NCBI GenBank assembly: GCA_965203835.1 | Contig: OZ241919.1 | Span: forward strand, 310,001 to 374,000 | Length of the DNA stretch: 64,000 nt | Source: CBDCFV01 sp965203835 | GTDB taxonomy: Bacteria > Chloroflexota > Dehalococcoidia > Lucifugimonadales > UBA3495 | Reading direction: 5' to 3' | In this document: in pieces, positions 52,937 through 60,725 of the stretch | Layout: every line of letters starts with the position of its first letter | Numbering within the stretch: position 1 is the stretch's first letter | Position numbers and translations under genes: made by a program | Notes under the pieces: model-generated | Told to the model about the DNA's origin: nothing | Database searches by the model: none | The model's input: the letters and a program-made list of their open reading frames with translations, nothing else

Positions 52937-53744
52937 GACTATTGTAATCACATCCGGCAAAGGCGGAGTGGGCAAGACCACCACAACAGCCAACCTTGGC
53001 ACCGCTCTGGCCATGCGCGGTCACAAGGTGGTGGTCATAGACACCGATATAGGGCTGCGTAACCTGGACGTGATCATGGGCTTGGAAAATCGCATTGTCT
53101 ATGACTTGGTAAACCTCATTGAAGGCAAGTGCAAACCACAGCAGGCCATGATCCGGGACAGGCACAAGCTGGAGTTGTATTTGATCCCGGCGGCGCAGAC
53201 GAGGGACAAAGACGCGATCGACCCTGAACAACTGCGAGCAGTTTGCGCCGACTTGGAAAAGGATTTCGACTACGTCTTGATGGACTGCCCCGCCGGCATC
53301 GAGGGAGGGTTCAGAAACGCAGTGGGCGCAGCGAGGGAGGCCATACTGGTCACCACCCCGGAGGTCTCGGCCATTCGTGACGCCGACAGGGTTATCGGGC
53401 TTCTGGAATCGTCCGGTCTGAGCAGACCCAAGTTGATCATAAACCGCGTAAATACCGGCATGGTCAAGCATGGCGAAATGATGGACAAGCAGGACATAGT
53501 GGACCTGCTGGGAGTGGAAGTGCTGGGGTTGGTGCCCGCCGACGATCGGACCATCACCGCCGCCAATCGGGGAGTCCCGGTAGTCCATGACAAAAAGGCT
53601 TCGTCAGGCGCCGCCTTCCTGCGCATCGCGGCCAGGATCGACGGTGAAGAAGTCCCTCTCCCCGATCTGGATTCAAAGGCCGGCCTGGTTGACCGGCTCA
53701 AAGGCATTATGGGGCTGAACGGGAGGGCATATTCCCATGCGTGA
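52926..53744 (+). CDS. minD: Septum site-determining protein MinD
   Basis: 272-residue deviant-Walker ATPase that carries MinC to the membrane. Walker A is SGKGGVGKTTTTANLG at residues 10-25, switch I DTDIGLRNLDVIMG, and switch II in VLMDCPAGIEGGF. The C-terminal amphipathic membrane helix is LVDRLKGIMGLNG. ATG 52926 lies inside minC (11-base overlap), and the gene overlaps minE by 8 bases, so all three are translated from one mRNA. Confidence 0.97.
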   Translation: MTGRTIVITSGKGGVGKTTTTANLGTALAMRGHKVVVIDTDIGLRNLDVIMGLENRIVYDLVNLIEGKCKPQQAMIRDRHKLELYLIPAAQTRDKDAIDPEQLRAVCADLEKDFDYVLMDCPAGIEGGFRNAVGAAREAILVTTPEVSAIRDADRVIGLLESSGLSRPKLIINRVNTGMVKHGEMMDKQDIVDLLGVEVLGLVPADDRTITAANRGVPVVHDKKASSGAAFLRIAARIDGEEVPLPDLDSKAGLVDRLKGIMGLNGRAYSHA

Positions 53745-54027
53745 ATTCATCCGCTGGATCGTCAGTCAGATCGCGAACTCCGACGACCCTGAGCTATCCA
53801 GCCAAACGGCGCGGCAGCGGCTCCAGCTTGTTCTGATTCAGGACCGGCTGGACCTTCCCGCAGACAAAATGACCGCCATGAAGAGGGAGATGCGGGAAGT
53901 GGCCGCCCGTTACCTGACGGTGGCTGACGAGTTCTCCGAATTCGAAATCAAGAAGCTGGGTGACCTGGTAATACTGGTGTCCAACATCCAAGTCAAAGAC
54001 GCGAGTCAACTGGCGCCAGCCAACTAA
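53737..54027 (+). CDS. minE: Cell division topological specificity factor MinE
   Basis: 96-residue MinE, which stimulates MinD ATPase and drives pole-to-pole oscillation or other positioning of the Min system. The anti-MinCD segment is TARQRLQLVLIQDRLDLPADKMTAMKREM at about residues 24-52, followed by the dimer domain ending VLVSNIQV. ATG 53737 overlaps the end of minD. Confidence 0.95.
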   Translation: MREFIRWIVSQIANSDDPELSSQTARQRLQLVLIQDRLDLPADKMTAMKREMREVAARYLTVADEFSEFEIKKLGDLVILVSNIQVKDASQLAPAN

Positions 54028-54142
54028 CATTCAACGCACCGGAGGACCGGCTTAAAGCCGTTGCTCACGATGGCCTGCTCATTGCCCTCGTTGAACCGCG
54101 CCCTTCCACCAGCGTATAGTAATGCAAGCACAGGGAGGGAGC

Positions 54143-55342
54143 ATGGCCGATTCGGAAATCGTGGTCATCGGAGGCGGCATAGCCGGGGCTTCCGCTGCCT
54201 ATCATCTGGCTGAACACGGGCGCAGCGTCATCCTGCTGGAGCGGGGTGAGATCGCGTCTGAAGCGTCGGGGGTAAACGCGGGGGCGATTGGCGCAATGGG
54301 CTGGGGCAATCTTCCCAACCTGCAATCCTACCTCACCATGGGAAGCCTCCAGATATTCAAGGCCCTGCAACTGGACCATGGTTACGATATGGAATTCCGG
54401 GCTTCCGGCGCCCTTCAAGCGATTCAAACCGCAGAGCAGTACAGCTTCTCTCGTGACCAAGTGTCGTCTCTGAAGTCCCTTGGCTACTCGGTGGAATTAC
54501 TGACCGCGAGGGAAGTCAGGGCCATAGAGCCTGAGTTCAACCCCGAGTTGCCGGGGGCGATACATTATCCGCTCCGGGCCCAGGCCGACCCCCAAAAGGC
54601 CACCCGCGCTTTTGCCGCGGCGGCCGCGCAACAAGGCGCGGAAGTCCTGACGGGGCGGGAAGTAACGGGGATCTCCAAGCTGGGCGGCGGCGGTTACCGT
54701 GTAACCTGCTCCGCCGAAGTGTACCATGCCCAACAACTTGTGCTGGCGGCGGGCGCTTGGTGCGGGCCGCTGGGAGAGATGCTGGGAGTACAAATTCCCA
54801 TAATCCCAGTGCGCGGGCAGATGTGGGCCACTAATTCGCTACCCCCTCGGGTGTTTCAGACGCTGTCCTCGGCTGAATCATCCTTGCAATGGCATACCAC
54901 GCCGGGAAACGGTCCCGACACGCCGCCTGAATTGACTCACCAAGGCTGTCGTCGCGTCACCAGGCACCTTTACGGCCGGCAGACCAGGGACGGAGAGATA
55001 ATCTTCGGCGGCGACCGGCAGATGATCGGGTACGACAAGACGGTTGACGCCGCTGGGATCGAGGTTAACCTGGGCCACGCCACCGAGGTGATCCCGATGC
55101 TGGGCCAGCTTTCCATTAGCCGGACCTGGGCCGGCCTGATGCCCTTCTCGCTGGACGGAAAACCGATCATCGGAAAGATACCCCAACTGGACAACCTGTA
55201 CATCGTCAGCGGGTTGGCCTCTTCCGGCTTCGGGCGAGGGCCCATGGCGGGCAAGTTGATCGCCGACTACGTTCACACCGGGCACCGTCCTCACGTACTG
55301 TCGGAGTCTGACCCGGCCAGATGCGTGACCGCCTTGGAATAA
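54143..55342 (+). CDS. FAD-dependent oxidoreductase (DAO family)
   Basis: 399-residue D-amino-acid-oxidase-fold flavoprotein, like glycine or sarcosine oxidase. The FAD-binding GGGIAGASAAYHLAEHG is at residues 10-26, the second FAD strand GEIASEASGVNAG near 42, and the C-terminal block GKIPQLDNLYIVSGLASSGFGRGPMAGKLIADY is family-typical. The substrate amine is unknown. Start ATG 54143 follows AGGGAGGG. First gene of a long plus-strand series. Confidence 0.92.
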   Translation: MADSEIVVIGGGIAGASAAYHLAEHGRSVILLERGEIASEASGVNAGAIGAMGWGNLPNLQSYLTMGSLQIFKALQLDHGYDMEFRASGALQAIQTAEQYSFSRDQVSSLKSLGYSVELLTAREVRAIEPEFNPELPGAIHYPLRAQADPQKATRAFAAAAAQQGAEVLTGREVTGISKLGGGGYRVTCSAEVYHAQQLVLAAGAWCGPLGEMLGVQIPIIPVRGQMWATNSLPPRVFQTLSSAESSLQWHTTPGNGPDTPPELTHQGCRRVTRHLYGRQTRDGEIIFGGDRQMIGYDKTVDAAGIEVNLGHATEVIPMLGQLSISRTWAGLMPFSLDGKPIIGKIPQLDNLYIVSGLASSGFGRGPMAGKLIADYVHTGHRPHVLSESDPARCVTALE

Positions 55343-55406
55343 GGCCCTCATTTTTCGGTATTCAAAAGATGGTTCTTCATTCAAAGCAACCGTTGGGGAG
55401 GTAACT

Positions 55407-56618
55407 ATGCGCTTGGTGCTGACCAACGCCACGTTGATTGATTGCGTTCATCCTGTTCCCGTGGCCGGAGCAAGCGTGGTGGTTGAGGACGGACTTATCG
55501 CCGAGATCACCAATGGCCGCCGTTCTCCCGCCAGCCAGGATTCCCAAGTGATCGATCTGAACGGCGCTTATCTGCTGCCCGGACTGTGGGACGTCCACAT
55601 CCACCCGGAATATGCTGCTCCCAATATCACCGTGTCCCAGCAAACAGCCACTTTCGGGCGAAACCTGATGCAGGGCATGATCCACGGAGGCGTGGTAGGC
55701 GTCCGCTGCGGCGGCGCGGGCCACTTTATGGACGTGGCTTGGCGAAATACTTTCGCCTCCGGTGAACTGGACGGCCCGCGGGTGTTCGCCTGCGGAAACT
55801 TCCTCACCACCACCGGCGGACATTTCCTTACATCCGGCCATGCCCGAGAGTGCGACGGCCCCTACGGTTTCGTCAACGCGGTGCGCGAGCAAATCAAGAA
55901 CGGCGTAGACCATATAAAGCTGAACCTTTCGGGCGGCGTCATGGGGCCCTTCTGGGACCGGCATACGCACACCTTCCTGTTGGAAGAGGAACTGGCGGCC
56001 ACCTTCGCCATGTGCAAGCAGCGCGACTTCAAGGTGATGGCCCATGCAACCAACCCGGACGCGGTCAGAACGGCCCTCCGGCTGGGCGCGCACACCGTGG
56101 AGCACGGGTACATCATGGACGAAGAGTGCATGCAGATGTTCGTCGAGGGGGACACTTGGTACGTTCCTACCCTTGGCATCACCCACTTGACACCTTCGCA
56201 GGCTACCTCTGAGCGGGAGAAGCGCTGGATAAAGCAGAAGAACTTGGCGCCGGACCTGATCGTGCGGGCGGAAGCGGCCGTAGACACCCACCGCAACTGG
56301 TTCCAGCAGGCGCTCCGCTCCGGGGTCAAGATGGCCTTGGGGTCTGACCTGTACCCACTGCGAGAGTCGGCCCTGCTGGAAATGGGCCTTTGGGTCAAGG
56401 ACGGGGCCACAACCTGGCAAACGTTATTGGCCGCCACCAGGGACGGGGCGGCGCTGTGCGGCAGGGGAGACGATCTGGGGACGGTGGAAGTTGGGAAGAT
56501 TGCCGACCTGATAGTCGTCGGGGACAATCCCCTCGATGACATAGAGAACCTGGGCAAACTGCAACTTGTGCTGAAAGAGGGCCGAATCGTCGCCGACCAT
56601 CGCGCGTCCCAAGAGTAG
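55407..56618 (+). CDS. Amidohydrolase family protein (imidazolonepropionase-like)
   Basis: 403-residue metal-dependent amidohydrolase with the composite beta-sandwich plus TIM barrel. Metal ligands: DVHIHPE near residue 63, K in DHIKLNLSGG near 170, HATNP near 213, EHGYIMD near 231, and D in ALGSDLYPL near 312. The C-terminal GKIADLIVVGDNPLDDI closes the sandwich. Similar to prolidase/imidazolonepropionase relatives. Substrate unknown. Start ATG 55407, with GGGGAGG upstream. Confidence 0.92.
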   Translation: MRLVLTNATLIDCVHPVPVAGASVVVEDGLIAEITNGRRSPASQDSQVIDLNGAYLLPGLWDVHIHPEYAAPNITVSQQTATFGRNLMQGMIHGGVVGVRCGGAGHFMDVAWRNTFASGELDGPRVFACGNFLTTTGGHFLTSGHARECDGPYGFVNAVREQIKNGVDHIKLNLSGGVMGPFWDRHTHTFLLEEELAATFAMCKQRDFKVMAHATNPDAVRTALRLGAHTVEHGYIMDEECMQMFVEGDTWYVPTLGITHLTPSQATSEREKRWIKQKNLAPDLIVRAEAAVDTHRNWFQQALRSGVKMALGSDLYPLRESALLEMGLWVKDGATTWQTLLAATRDGAALCGRGDDLGTVEVGKIADLIVVGDNPLDDIENLGKLQLVLKEGRIVADHRASQE

Positions 56619-56717
56619 AGGGCGCCCATTTGTCGCGGGCTGTATAGCGGCCTATAATCGGGGACTAACCCACCCGGACTAAAGAACGCCGCACGACGCG
56701 GCGCCGAGGAGGCCCCC

Positions 56718-57551
56718 TTGCCTGACAACAAACTTACCATCGGCAACGTCGAAATCACTTCGCTATCCGACGGAGTGCTGGCATTCGACCTGTGCAACTT
56801 CTTCCCGGATATCCCGCAAGCGGATTGGGCAGGTCATGAGCACCACCTAAGCTCGGAAGGCGGCGTAAGTTTTAATCTCGCCTGCTTCCTCATCCGGTCC
56901 GAGGGCCAATTGATCGCCGTAGACACCGGAATGGGGCCAAAGGTCTCGGCAGAGACGCCTTGGGGAGAACTGCTGAACGACTTCGCCGCCCACGGCGTAA
57001 GGCCGGAAGAGGTGGACATGGTGGTGATGACTCACGCCCACCGGGACCACATCGGCTGGAACCTTTCCTCTCAAGACGGGAAGCAGGTCCCCACCTTCCC
57101 CAACGCCAAGTATTACGTGAGCGCCAAGGACTGGGAGGCCTGCCACGACCCCTCGCTGATCGAGGCCCGGTTCCCCAACGCCCCTGACTGCGTCTGGCCT
57201 CTGGAGGACCTGGGTGTAGTCGAACTAGTGGACGGGGAGCGCCAGTTGACCGGCGAAATAAGCACCCTTCCCACTCCCGGCCACACTCCGGGCCACATGA
57301 GCTTAGTGATTTCATCCCAAGGCCAGCAGGGCTTGGTGCTGGGAGACGTGCTGCACAATACAGTCCAGATAGAGAACACTGATTGGGTCTCCAGAGCCGA
57401 CATCGACCCGGAGCAGACTCGCATTACCCGCCGCAACCTGATGGAACGCTTGGAACGTGACGGCATCCCGGTCGCCGCGGTGCACTTGGCATCTCCCGGA
57501 TTCGGCCGCATCGTCCGCTTGGACAACCGCCGTCAATGGCAGGCGTTGTAG
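56718..57551 (+). CDS. MBL-fold metallohydrolase (lactonase-like)
   Basis: 277-residue metallo-beta-lactamase-fold enzyme of the N-acyl-homoserine-lactonase/carbofuran-hydrolase-like group. Zinc ligands: MTHAHRDHIGW near residue 107, H in PTPGHTPGHMSL near 193, D in VLGDVLHN near 215, and the last His in VAAVHLASPGFG. Could open a lactone or ester ring; not proof of quorum quenching. Start TTG 56718 is supported by GAGGAGG. Confidence 0.88.
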   Translation: MPDNKLTIGNVEITSLSDGVLAFDLCNFFPDIPQADWAGHEHHLSSEGGVSFNLACFLIRSEGQLIAVDTGMGPKVSAETPWGELLNDFAAHGVRPEEVDMVVMTHAHRDHIGWNLSSQDGKQVPTFPNAKYYVSAKDWEACHDPSLIEARFPNAPDCVWPLEDLGVVELVDGERQLTGEISTLPTPGHTPGHMSLVISSQGQQGLVLGDVLHNTVQIENTDWVSRADIDPEQTRITRRNLMERLERDGIPVAAVHLASPGFGRIVRLDNRRQWQAL

Positions 57552-57609
57552 CTGCGCGCACAGGAATAATCCAACAGACGTTATCCAGTCTTGCTTGGCG
57601 GTCAATAGC

Positions 57610-58419
57610 ATGAGCAGTAATTCATCCGAAACAACCCGCACCGACCGCGCGGCGGCGGTGCTGCTGGAGCAGTTCAACAACAAGGGAAAGTACCTGCTGG
57701 ACGATGCGACGTTGCCGCAAAGCATCGACGAAGCCTATGCGGTGCAGGAAAAGTACCAGGGCGCGCTCACCGAGAGTTACGGGCCGGTGGCAGGATACAA
57801 GATCGCCTACACCACGACGGCGGTGCAACAGGCTACCGGGCTCACCGAGCCGTGCGCGGGCGTCATACTGGCCAGCAACATACGCCGCTCGCCGGCGGTC
57901 CTGTCGTCGTCCAGCTTCCTGGAGGTCGGCGTAGAGTGCGAAGTGGCGGCGCGCATCGGAAAAGACCTTCCGGCGTCGGGAGCGCCTTACGACCTGGCCA
58001 AGGTGTCTGAGGCTGTGGACGCCGTAATGACCGCCTTCGAGGTGGTCGACAACCGCCGCACCCAAGGCCAGCCGCAACAAGTCCAACTGTTGACCAGCGT
58101 CGCCTCCAACATCCTCAACGCGGGCGTGGTGCTGGGTCCTCCCGTCCTCCAGTGGCGGGGCATCGACCTGACCACCGTCCGCGGCTCTATGGAAATCAAC
58201 GGAGAGCTGGTGGGCGAGGGATACGGCTCGGATGTGATGGGCCACCCCCTGGAGCCGCTGGCTTGGCTGGCGAACATGCTGGCGGCACGAGGGAAAGAAC
58301 TGTCCGCCGGCATGATTGTCATAACCGGCAGCATAGTGCCTCCCAAGTGGATGAAGGCCGGCGATACCGCCGCCATTGCCATTGACCACCTCGGGCAGGC
58401 GGAGTTGAAGGTCGAATAA
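57610..58419 (+). CDS. 2-keto-4-pentenoate hydratase-like FAH family protein
   Basis: 269-residue fumarylacetoacetate-hydrolase fold of the MhpD/hydratase-decarboxylase type. Family blocks: IDEAYAVQEKYQGAL and GYKIAYTTTAVQQATGL near residue 60; the metal-binding glutamates in EVGVECEVAARIGKDLP near 106; and GSIVPPKWMKAGDTAAI at the C-terminus. Typical of meta-cleavage pathways for aromatics. No ring-cleavage dioxygenase lies next to it. Start ATG 57610; the longer frame overlaps the MBL gene. Confidence 0.9.
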   Translation: MSSNSSETTRTDRAAAVLLEQFNNKGKYLLDDATLPQSIDEAYAVQEKYQGALTESYGPVAGYKIAYTTTAVQQATGLTEPCAGVILASNIRRSPAVLSSSSFLEVGVECEVAARIGKDLPASGAPYDLAKVSEAVDAVMTAFEVVDNRRTQGQPQQVQLLTSVASNILNAGVVLGPPVLQWRGIDLTTVRGSMEINGELVGEGYGSDVMGHPLEPLAWLANMLAARGKELSAGMIVITGSIVPPKWMKAGDTAAIAIDHLGQAELKVE

Positions 58420-58436
58420 ATTTATTAGGGGCGATC

Positions 58437-59450
58437 ATGCTTGACTACGACATCTTCGAACTGGGCAACGTGGTGCTGCAATCCGGAGCGACGCTGCGAA
58501 ACGCCAAGCTGGCTTACAAGACCTACGGGACCTTGAACGCCGCCAAGGACAACGTGATCGTCTACCCCACGTCCTACGGCAGCCAGCACTACCTGAACGA
58601 GGGGAAAATCGGCGAAGGCCGGGCATTGGACCCGGGCAAGTACTTCATCATCGTGCCCAACAAGTTCGGCAACGGGCTGTCGTCATCGCCTAGCAACACG
58701 CCGACTCCATACGACAAAGCCCGGTTTCCCGGTGTCACCCTGTACGACAACGTCGTGTGCCAGCACCGGTTGTTGACCGAGCAGTTCGGCATCGAGAAAG
58801 TCGCGTTGGTGACCGGTTGGTCCATGGGCGGGCAGCAGACCTACCACTGGGGAGCCTTGTTCCCCGACATGGTGGAGCGTATTCTGCCCATCTGCGGGTC
58901 GGCGAGGACCTCCCATCACAACTTCGTCTTCCTGGAAGGCGTTAAGGCGGCCCTCACCGCCGACGACGCTTGGGCCAACGGTTGGTACGAGAAGCCGCCC
59001 TTCAAAGGACTGCGCGCCATGGGGCGAGTCTATGCCGGTTGGGCCGTATCACAAGCGTTTTACCGCGAGGAAATCTACCTGAAAATCGGCTATTCCTCCT
59101 TGGAAGACTACCTCATCTCGTTCTGGGAAGGCCGCCGAATGGAGGCCGACGCCAACGACCTGCTGGCCATGCTCTGGAGCTGGCAGAATGCCGACATCAG
59201 CGCGAATGACATGTACGGCGGCGACCTGGAACGGGCGTTGGGGGCGATCAAAGCCAAGGCCATCGTCATGCCCGGACGGACCGACCTGTACTTCCCGCCG
59301 GAGGACAACGAAATAGAAGTGAGCCACATGCCCAATGCGGAGTTCCGGCCCATAGAGTCCATCTGGGGACACCTTGCCGGAGGGCCGGGCGCCAACGCCG
59401 AGGACATAAAGTTCGTCGACGATGCAATCCGCGAGTTGCTGGCCAGTTAA
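58437..59450 (+). CDS. MetX-like alpha/beta hydrolase (homoserine O-acetyltransferase family)
   Basis: 337-residue alpha/beta hydrolase of the MetX/acetyltransferase family. The opening FELGNVVLQSGATLRNAKLAYKTYG matches homoserine acetyltransferases. The nucleophile elbow is VTGWSMGGQQTYHWG with Ser near residue 124. Asp lies in PGRTDLYFPPEDN near 280 and the His in SIWGHLAGGPG near 310. Many such proteins in catabolic clusters are esterases rather than methionine enzymes, so metX is not assigned. It follows the FAH-type gene by 17 bases. Confidence 0.9.
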   Translation: MLDYDIFELGNVVLQSGATLRNAKLAYKTYGTLNAAKDNVIVYPTSYGSQHYLNEGKIGEGRALDPGKYFIIVPNKFGNGLSSSPSNTPTPYDKARFPGVTLYDNVVCQHRLLTEQFGIEKVALVTGWSMGGQQTYHWGALFPDMVERILPICGSARTSHHNFVFLEGVKAALTADDAWANGWYEKPPFKGLRAMGRVYAGWAVSQAFYREEIYLKIGYSSLEDYLISFWEGRRMEADANDLLAMLWSWQNADISANDMYGGDLERALGAIKAKAIVMPGRTDLYFPPEDNEIEVSHMPNAEFRPIESIWGHLAGGPGANAEDIKFVDDAIRELLAS

Positions 59451-59497
59451 GACCAGGCCAGAGACCAGCCGTTAGCCGCTTCGTTCCGAATACGCCA

Positions 59498-60229
59498 ATG
59501 CGCTTTTTGATAGTCTCAGACATTCACTCCAACCTCGAAGCGTTCCACAGTGTCATAACCGACGCCCAGAACTCCCAGGGCTTTGACCGGATATGGCACT
59601 TGGGCGACGTGGTGGGATACGGCCCGAACCCTGAGGCTTGTATCGACCTGCTACGGGAATATGACCACATCGGCGTCGCCGGAAATCACGACTGGGCGGT
59701 GCTTGGCAAAATAGATGTCGAGACGTTCAATACCCATGCGGCGGCGGCAGCCCGGTGGACGATGGGCCGATTGAAAGACGATCACTCGGAGTACCTCCGC
59801 GGGTTGCCGTTGCAATTCCAAGCCGACGACTTCACCGCGGTCCATGCCAGCCCCAGGGACCCAACGCGGGAGTACGTAATCTCAAAGAGCGCCGCCGCCG
59901 CTAACTTGGACTACTTCCACACGGAGCGGTGCTTGGTGGGTCACTCCCACATACCGTTCCTGTGCAAATTCGAGGAGCGTGAGCCGGAGTTCTTTGCTCT
60001 TCCCACTGGCACGCCCGTACCGCTGGGCTCCGATAAGTACATCATCAACCCTGGGAGCGTGGGTCAGCCCCGCGACGGTCTGGCGACAGCCAGTTACTGC
60101 ATCTACGACTCTGAAACGGAGGCGATTACGCATCGCAGGGTTGGCTACGACATCGCCGCGACGCAGCAAAAGATGCGCTTGTCCGGCATGTCGTCCTACC
60201 TTATAGACAGGCTGGCAGAGGGCCGGTAG
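59498..60229 (+). CDS. Metallophosphoesterase family protein
   Basis: 243-residue calcineurin-like phosphoesterase (YfcE/MJ0936-like). Metal-site motifs in order: SDIHSN at 7-12, LGDVVGYGPNP near 35, AGNHDWAVLG near 61, VHASPRD near 114, and GHSHIPF near 146. A Ser-rich middle is absent. Probably cleaves cyclic or nucleoside phosphates (inference). Start ATG 59498. Followed after 10 bases by the deoxyribosyltransferase gene. Confidence 0.93.
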   Translation: MRFLIVSDIHSNLEAFHSVITDAQNSQGFDRIWHLGDVVGYGPNPEACIDLLREYDHIGVAGNHDWAVLGKIDVETFNTHAAAAARWTMGRLKDDHSEYLRGLPLQFQADDFTAVHASPRDPTREYVISKSAAAANLDYFHTERCLVGHSHIPFLCKFEEREPEFFALPTGTPVPLGSDKYIINPGSVGQPRDGLATASYCIYDSETEAITHRRVGYDIAATQQKMRLSGMSSYLIDRLAEGR

Positions 60230-60239
60230 CCGGCACGGA

Positions 60240-60701
60240 ATGAACAAAACGATATACCTTGCCAACCCTTACGGTTTTTCGGCACAGCAGCGGGCATTGC
60301 TTTTGCCGCAGATCGTTGATGCCTTGGAAACGATAGGGTTGGAGGTATGGGAACCGTTCCAGCGCAACAACCAAGTCGACTTTTCGCAGCCGGGTTGGGC
60401 CTACGAGATAGGCCAAGCCGACTACAAGGACGTGCGGGACGCCGATGCGATTTTCGCTGTGGTCAACGGGGTCCCGCCGGACGAAGGGGTCATGGTAGAG
60501 CTTGGAATGGCCATCGCAATGGGAAAGCCGACATTCCTGTTCCGTGACGACTTCCGGCGCGTTACCGACAGCGAGGAATACCCCCTCAACCTGATGCTGT
60601 TCACCGGGATGCCGCGGGAGAAGTGGCGCGACTATTATTACACGTCCATCGAGGAGATAGCAGCCGAAGACAAGGCGTTGGCTCGATGGGTTAGAGAGTA
60701 A
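60240..60701 (+). CDS. Nucleoside 2-deoxyribosyltransferase
   Basis: 153-residue NDT-fold protein. Signature: IYLANPYGFSAQQR at the N-terminus, KDVRDADAIFAVVNG with the active-site Asp region near residue 65, and PDEGVMVELGMAIAMGKPTFLFRDDFRR with the catalytic Glu in MVELG near residue 87. It exchanges or hydrolyses the base of deoxynucleosides or deoxynucleotides. Lies between two phosphoesterase genes, which suggests a shared role in nucleotide salvage (inference). Confidence 0.9.
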   Translation: MNKTIYLANPYGFSAQQRALLLPQIVDALETIGLEVWEPFQRNNQVDFSQPGWAYEIGQADYKDVRDADAIFAVVNGVPPDEGVMVELGMAIAMGKPTFLFRDDFRRVTDSEEYPLNLMLFTGMPREKWRDYYYTSIEEIAAEDKALARWVRE

Positions 60702-60725
60702 GCGGACGGGCGGCACGGAGACGAT

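Noticed and set aside
58437..59450. Assignment as metX of methionine synthesis
   Set aside because: The fold and motifs fit the family, but no methionine genes are near and many relatives are general hydrolases.
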